Below, one piece after another: positions 60,066 through 64,000 of a stretch of 64,000 nt of DNA (position 1 is its first letter; every line of letters begins with the position of its first letter). Source of the stretch: Trema orientale (taxonomy: Eukaryota > Streptophyta > Magnoliopsida > Rosales > Cannabaceae). The stretch is taken from positions 83,600-147,599 of the forward strand of contig JXTC01000278.1 of NCBI GenBank assembly GCA_002914845.1, in the 5' to 3' direction. The position numbers and the translations under genes were made by a program. The notes under the pieces are model-generated. The model had not been told where the DNA came from, did not search any database, and worked only from the letters and a program-made list of their open reading frames with translations.

Positions 60066-60299
60066 TAGGAGCTCTATGTTTGGGAGGAAAATTTTGGGAG
60101 AAAATGGAGAAGAGGAGGGAAATACTTACCTAAAAAGCATAAAATGGTATAAGAGTATTTTCAGAATGAGCATTTTTTCTCTCTCCAAAAAGCTACTACA
60201 AATGTAAATAATTGTTACTAGAAATGTAATTCTGAAAAACATTACTAAAAAAGTAAATTGGAGCCAAAAGACTCCTAATCCTTATAATTTTCCTAAATT

Positions 60300-61760
60300 A
60301 TACGTATTGTACCAGTTTAGTTCTTGAATTTTTAGCTTACACAGTAAACTAACATAAATTATATAATTGCTGTAACAATGACAATTTTGTCATAAATAGC
60401 TATGGTGGATAATAGGACTCCAAACTTTCAACTTATACATTATAGATTACTAAGATTTGTGCAATTATTGTAGTAAAAGACCATTTTTTTTTCCACAAAC
60501 TGTTAAATTTTTAACATAAATGAATCATGTGCAATGCATATAGTAATTTGACTAAAAATGAGACTCTAACTCATAGAAGCAAACAATGTCTAATTATACG
60601 TTTTGTCTACGATTGTTGATGTTAAAAAATTAATAATTTGTGACAAAAAAAGGTCGTTGCTGTAATAATTACATAATTGAAGATAATTTTGAAAAAGTTG
60701 GGCCAAAGTATAATTCATAGGCCGTGATTATAACTAACCCTAAAAGTCAAAAACACTTTCTCAAATATTAAAGTTTAATTTATCAAAAAAAAAATATTAA
60801 AGTTTAAGTTTCAAATCATTCACGCTTGTAACAATTCCTCCTTTTCGGTCATTGACTGATTTGGATGACAAGATTTAATAAAATTTCACTTTTTGCACTT
60901 AAAAAATAAAAATAAAAATCATGCATGCTTATTGGAAAAACAGAGCACGTGTGTATAATGTATACGTATACGTGTATATAACTAATTTCCATCGCTTTAA
61001 ATGATATAGTAGATTTTCTTTCAAAAAAAATGATATAGTAGATACTACTAAAAGTATTTTTGTTACTATAATTAGACATGATCATAATAGTATTGTTTTT
61101 AACAATGTACTTTTTTTTTTAATTAAAGAACAACATACCATATTTAAGATATTGCATTACTCAAAAAAAGAATATTGATTCTTTAATTTATGGTATTACT
61201 TAAAAGTTTTAAAAAATACAATAAATTTATTCAATATATATGTATATAACACAAATACTACTAAACGTATTTTTGTTATTATAATTAGATATGATAATAA
61301 TAGTATTGTTTTTAACAACATATTCTATTTAATATATGGTATTACTCAAAAAAAGAATACTTAATATATGGATATTAGTCAAAAAAAGGAATATTTCAAT
61401 ATATGGTCCTATTAATGGTAATAGTATTTCCAGTTAAAGAATATTATTAAATACACGCGCAAATATTTAATTCTCAAAACAAAAAGTGCTTTTTTTTTTT
61501 TTTTGGTGAAAGCAAAACAAAAAGTGTTCGAAAAGCAAAAAAGAGGGAAAACTACTATTTGTAATTTGTTTAATAGTTTTTCAAATAGTAAAAAAAAAAT
61601 CAATTAAAAAAATAATAATAATGGGCAAAAACACAAAAACAAAAAGAGAGAAAAATATTCGACTACTTGTCATTCCAATCGTCATATAGTGCTCCCTTTC
61701 ACCTTTTTGTTATTTCAGTTACCGAATACAGAGTGAGAGAGATATTATTATACATTGAAC
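60300..61760. other. Upstream region of the SCPL gene
   Basis: AT-rich, with repeated ATATGGTATTACTCAAAAAA-like words at 61135-61400. The promoter of the SCPL gene should lie in the last few hundred bases; no box is distinctive. Confidence 0.4.
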
Positions 61761-61765
61761 TTTCA

Positions 61766-61791
61766 GCTTCTTCTTCTTCTTCTTCTTCTTC

Positions 61792-61847
<56 letters not shown>
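61766..61847. repeat. Compound (TTC)n-(CT)n-(TA)n microsatellite in the SCPL leader
   Basis: About nine TTC triplets, about sixteen CT units and about nine TA units follow one another directly, ending about 75 bp before the SCPL start codon. Confidence 0.9.
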
Positions 61848-61923
61848 TATAGGAACACATATACACACACAAAGAGGTAAAAGTAGTTCTCTTTGTCTGG
61901 TATTTGTGTTTTTTTTGGTGGAA

Positions 61924-63678
61924 ATGGAAAAGTTCATGGCTTTAGGAGTTATGTCTGTTCTCTGCTTTGTTCTTCCACTCATTCATGGCGGAAAAACAAT
62001 TCCAACAAGAAACCAAAACGGGTCTGAGGATTGGGGTTATGTTGAAGTCAGACCCAGTAAGCCATCTACCTCCACAGTTTCATTTTCCTTCATTTTCTCC
62101 TGAGATTTTCTGGGTCAGAAAATGTAGTAATAATCATTGGAAACTCCCCTCTGTTGATTTTCACAGAAGCCCACTTGTTCTGGTGGCTTTACAAGAGTCC
62201 CTATAGAGTTGAGGATCCCTCCAAGCCATGGCCAATCGTTCTCTGGCTTCAGGGTGGACCTGTAAGTTTTAGTCCCATAACATATATGTCTATATGTGTG
62301 TATATATATGTACTAAATGCTTCATTTATTGAATACCCATATAAAGTTTTTCATTGCCTAAGCCATATTTCTTGTCTGTTTCCCGAGAAAAGGGAGCTTC
62401 AGGAGTTGGGATTGGGAATTTTGAAGAGGTTGGACCATTGGACACAGACTTGAAGCCAAGGAATTCAACTTGGCTACATAAAGCAGATCTCTTGTTCATT
62501 GTGAGTGACTCTTTAAGTTATAACTTATTACTATGAAAATTGAATTGAGTAATGTATTTTACTTTATTTATTCTATGATTATTTTATTTTTTGGGGGGGC
62601 GAAATTTAGGACAATCCAGTCGGAACAGGATACAGTTTTGTGGAGGATACAAAGGACTTAAATCTGTTTGTGAAAAACGATGTAGAAGCCGCCAATGATC
62701 TGACCACATTGTTGGAGAAGCTCTTTAATAGAGACGAAAAACTCCAGAAGAGTCCTTTGTTCATTGTGGCAGAGTCTTATGGAGGCAAATTTGCGGTTAC
62801 TCTTGGATTATCAACTCTAAAAGCCATTGAAGCTGGGAAACTGAAGCTTACACTCGGTGGTAAAACTCGAACCTCTTCAGTAATCTTTATCAACAATCTA
62901 AAACACAACACACTCCACAATTCTGCTTCTGCTTTACGATTGTCAAGATAAATAGTGATTTTTCATGAGATTTGTTTATTCGTTTTTTCAATATGCAGGA
63001 GTGGCATTGGGAGACAGTTGGATTTCTCCTGAAGACTTTGTGGTGAGCTCTGATACTGAATTTTCCGCAAAGTTAGTAGATTCTAATGTGATTTTATTAA
63101 TGAACACTGTAGTTTTCATGGGGTCCTCTTCTCAAAGATGTCTCGCGGCTCGACGACAATGGATTGAAGAGTTCAGACGGGTCTGTGTTGTAAATTTTGC
63201 TTCTGGTTCAGAAATCGACACAAATAAAATCATCGAATTTGAAAAAAAAAATTAGGAAATCTAACAAACCCGTTTTGGAAAACAGTCTGGCTGAGAAGAT
63301 TAAGCACCAAATTCAAGAGGGTCGTTTGGAGGATGCAACCAATTCATGGAATGAACTTGAACGAGTAATATCCGCAGGGAGCAATGGAGTGGTACTGAGT
63401 TTCTTTACTTTGTCATACCATATGTTTCAGTTAACTATTGCTAAGTGGTTGAGAATATACATTTGATCATTTTTATGACTTTATGATATGGTTTGTGAAC
63501 ATTTTCAGGACTTCTATAATTTTCTATTGGATTCAGGGACGGACTCGGTCTCATCCTTTACATCTCTTGAATTGTCCAAAGTGATTGCAACCAAAAGATA
63601 CTCAAGATATCTCAGTACCCTGAGGTCTACACCTGGTGGTGGAAATAGTCTTGATAGCTTGATGAATGGTGCTATTAA
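61924..63678 (+). CDS. SCPL51: Serine carboxypeptidase-like protein, SCPL51 type (cut by assembly gap)
   Basis: Coding exons by splice sites and frame: 61924-62056, 62167-62261, 62393-62500, 62610-62859, 62999-63042, 63113-63180, 63286-63391, and 63509 running into the N gap at 63679. About 324 residues are visible. A signal peptide (1 to about 22) precedes the S10 peptidase domain. Visible are FWWLY (49-53), the oxyanion-type QGGPGASG (73-80), DNPVGTGYSF (113-122) and the nucleophile Ser168 in AESYGGK, then ALGDSWISPEDFV. The catalytic Asp and His would lie in the gap. The family hydrolyses C-terminal residues or transfers acyl groups in the vacuole or secretory path; the SCPL51 branch has no settled substrate. 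Met1 at 61924 was chosen over Met5 because it is the first ATG. The SCPL51 name rests on sequence likeness and on its place next to PLATZ, as I recall for At2g27920. Confidence 0.88.
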
Positions 63679-64000
63679 NNNNNNNNNNNNNNNNNNNNNN
63701 NNNNNNNNNNNNNNNNNNNNNNNNNNNNNNNNNNNNNNNNNNNNNNNNNNNNNNNNNNNNNNNNNNNNNNNNNNNNNNNNNNNNNNNNNNNNNNNNNNNN
63801 NNNNNNNNNNNNNNNNNNNNNNNNNNNNNNNNNNNNNNNNNNNNNNNNNNNNNNNNNNNNNNNNNNNNNNNNNNNNNNNNNNNNNNNNNNNNNNNNNNNN
63901 NNNNNNNNNNNNNNNNNNNNNNNNNNNNNNNNNNNNNNNNNNNNNNNNNNNNNNNNNNNNNNNNNNNNNNNNNNNNNNNNNNNNNNNNNNNNNNNNNNNN
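63679..64000. other. Assembly gap
   Basis: All bases are N. The gap begins inside the eighth coding exon of the SCPL gene. Confidence 0.99.

Larger units (their letters stand above)
58110..60295. mobile_element. Inverted-repeat-bounded element carrying a gene fragment (Pack-type candidate)
   Basis: Bases 58121-58189 (AGGAGTCTTTTGGCTCCGGT and following) are matched inverted by about 60216-60288, with only a few differences in about 70 bp and weaker similarity further out. Between them lie the broken CHMP1 fragment (58338-58716), a stretch of GTCAC-rich repeats (58920-59370) and a GC-rich hAT-like segment (59600-60065). The outer similarity includes ATTACATTAATAGCCCTC, common in Mutator-like termini. 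The exact ends and target duplication are not resolved. Confidence 0.5.

Overview
The window is nuclear DNA from a flowering plant, most likely a eudicot. It is AT-rich with long intergenic spaces. Genes have GT-AG introns or are the intronless kinds typical of plants, and every family recognised is a plant family. TIR transposons, foldback MITEs, LTR relics and microsatellites fill the spaces. The species cannot be fixed from sequence alone. Bases 63679-64000 are an N gap, and single Ns lie at 34180 and 50535.

Layout. (1) 1251-1865 (+): intronless NDR1/HIN1-like LEA2 membrane protein. (2) 1866-13990: gene-free, with several datable transposons, including a MULE-type element with a hAT-type element nested in one arm. 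(3) 14319-20549 (+): seven-coding-exon gene for an 865-residue protein with a C-terminal RING-HC finger, a (CT)n leader and a 5'-UTR intron. (4) 21843-22325 (-): small ATL-type RING-H2 ligase. (5) 22.3-28.1 kb: transposon nest. (6) 28197-29192 (-): H2B variant of the H2B.8/H2B.S class with an unusually long, repetitive acidic N-terminal tail and no C-terminal ubiquitin-acceptor lysine. (7) 34416-34805 (-): SIAMESE-RELATED CDK inhibitor. (8) 40334-41588 (-): PLATZ zinc-binding factor in four coding exons, the first coding exon being only the ATG. (9) 42-61.7 kb: gene-free, with MITEs, tandem duplications, LTR relics, and a broken CHMP1 (ESCRT-III) fragment lying between inverted repeats, which looks like gene capture by a transposon. 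(10) 61924 to the gap (+): SCPL51-type serine carboxypeptidase-like gene, cut by the gap.

From memory, Arabidopsis carries SCPL51, a PLATZ gene, ATL57 and a C-terminal-RING gene side by side (At2g27920-At2g27950). The same four families appear here in the same relative order (reversed), with the H2B variant and the SMR gene between the ATL and PLATZ genes. The genes do not form one pathway. Themes that recur are ubiquitin ligation (two RING proteins), chromatin and cell cycle (H2B variant, SMR), transcription (PLATZ) and the endomembrane/secretory system (SCPL, NHL). In four genes a (CT)n run lies on the sense strand just upstream of the start codon.
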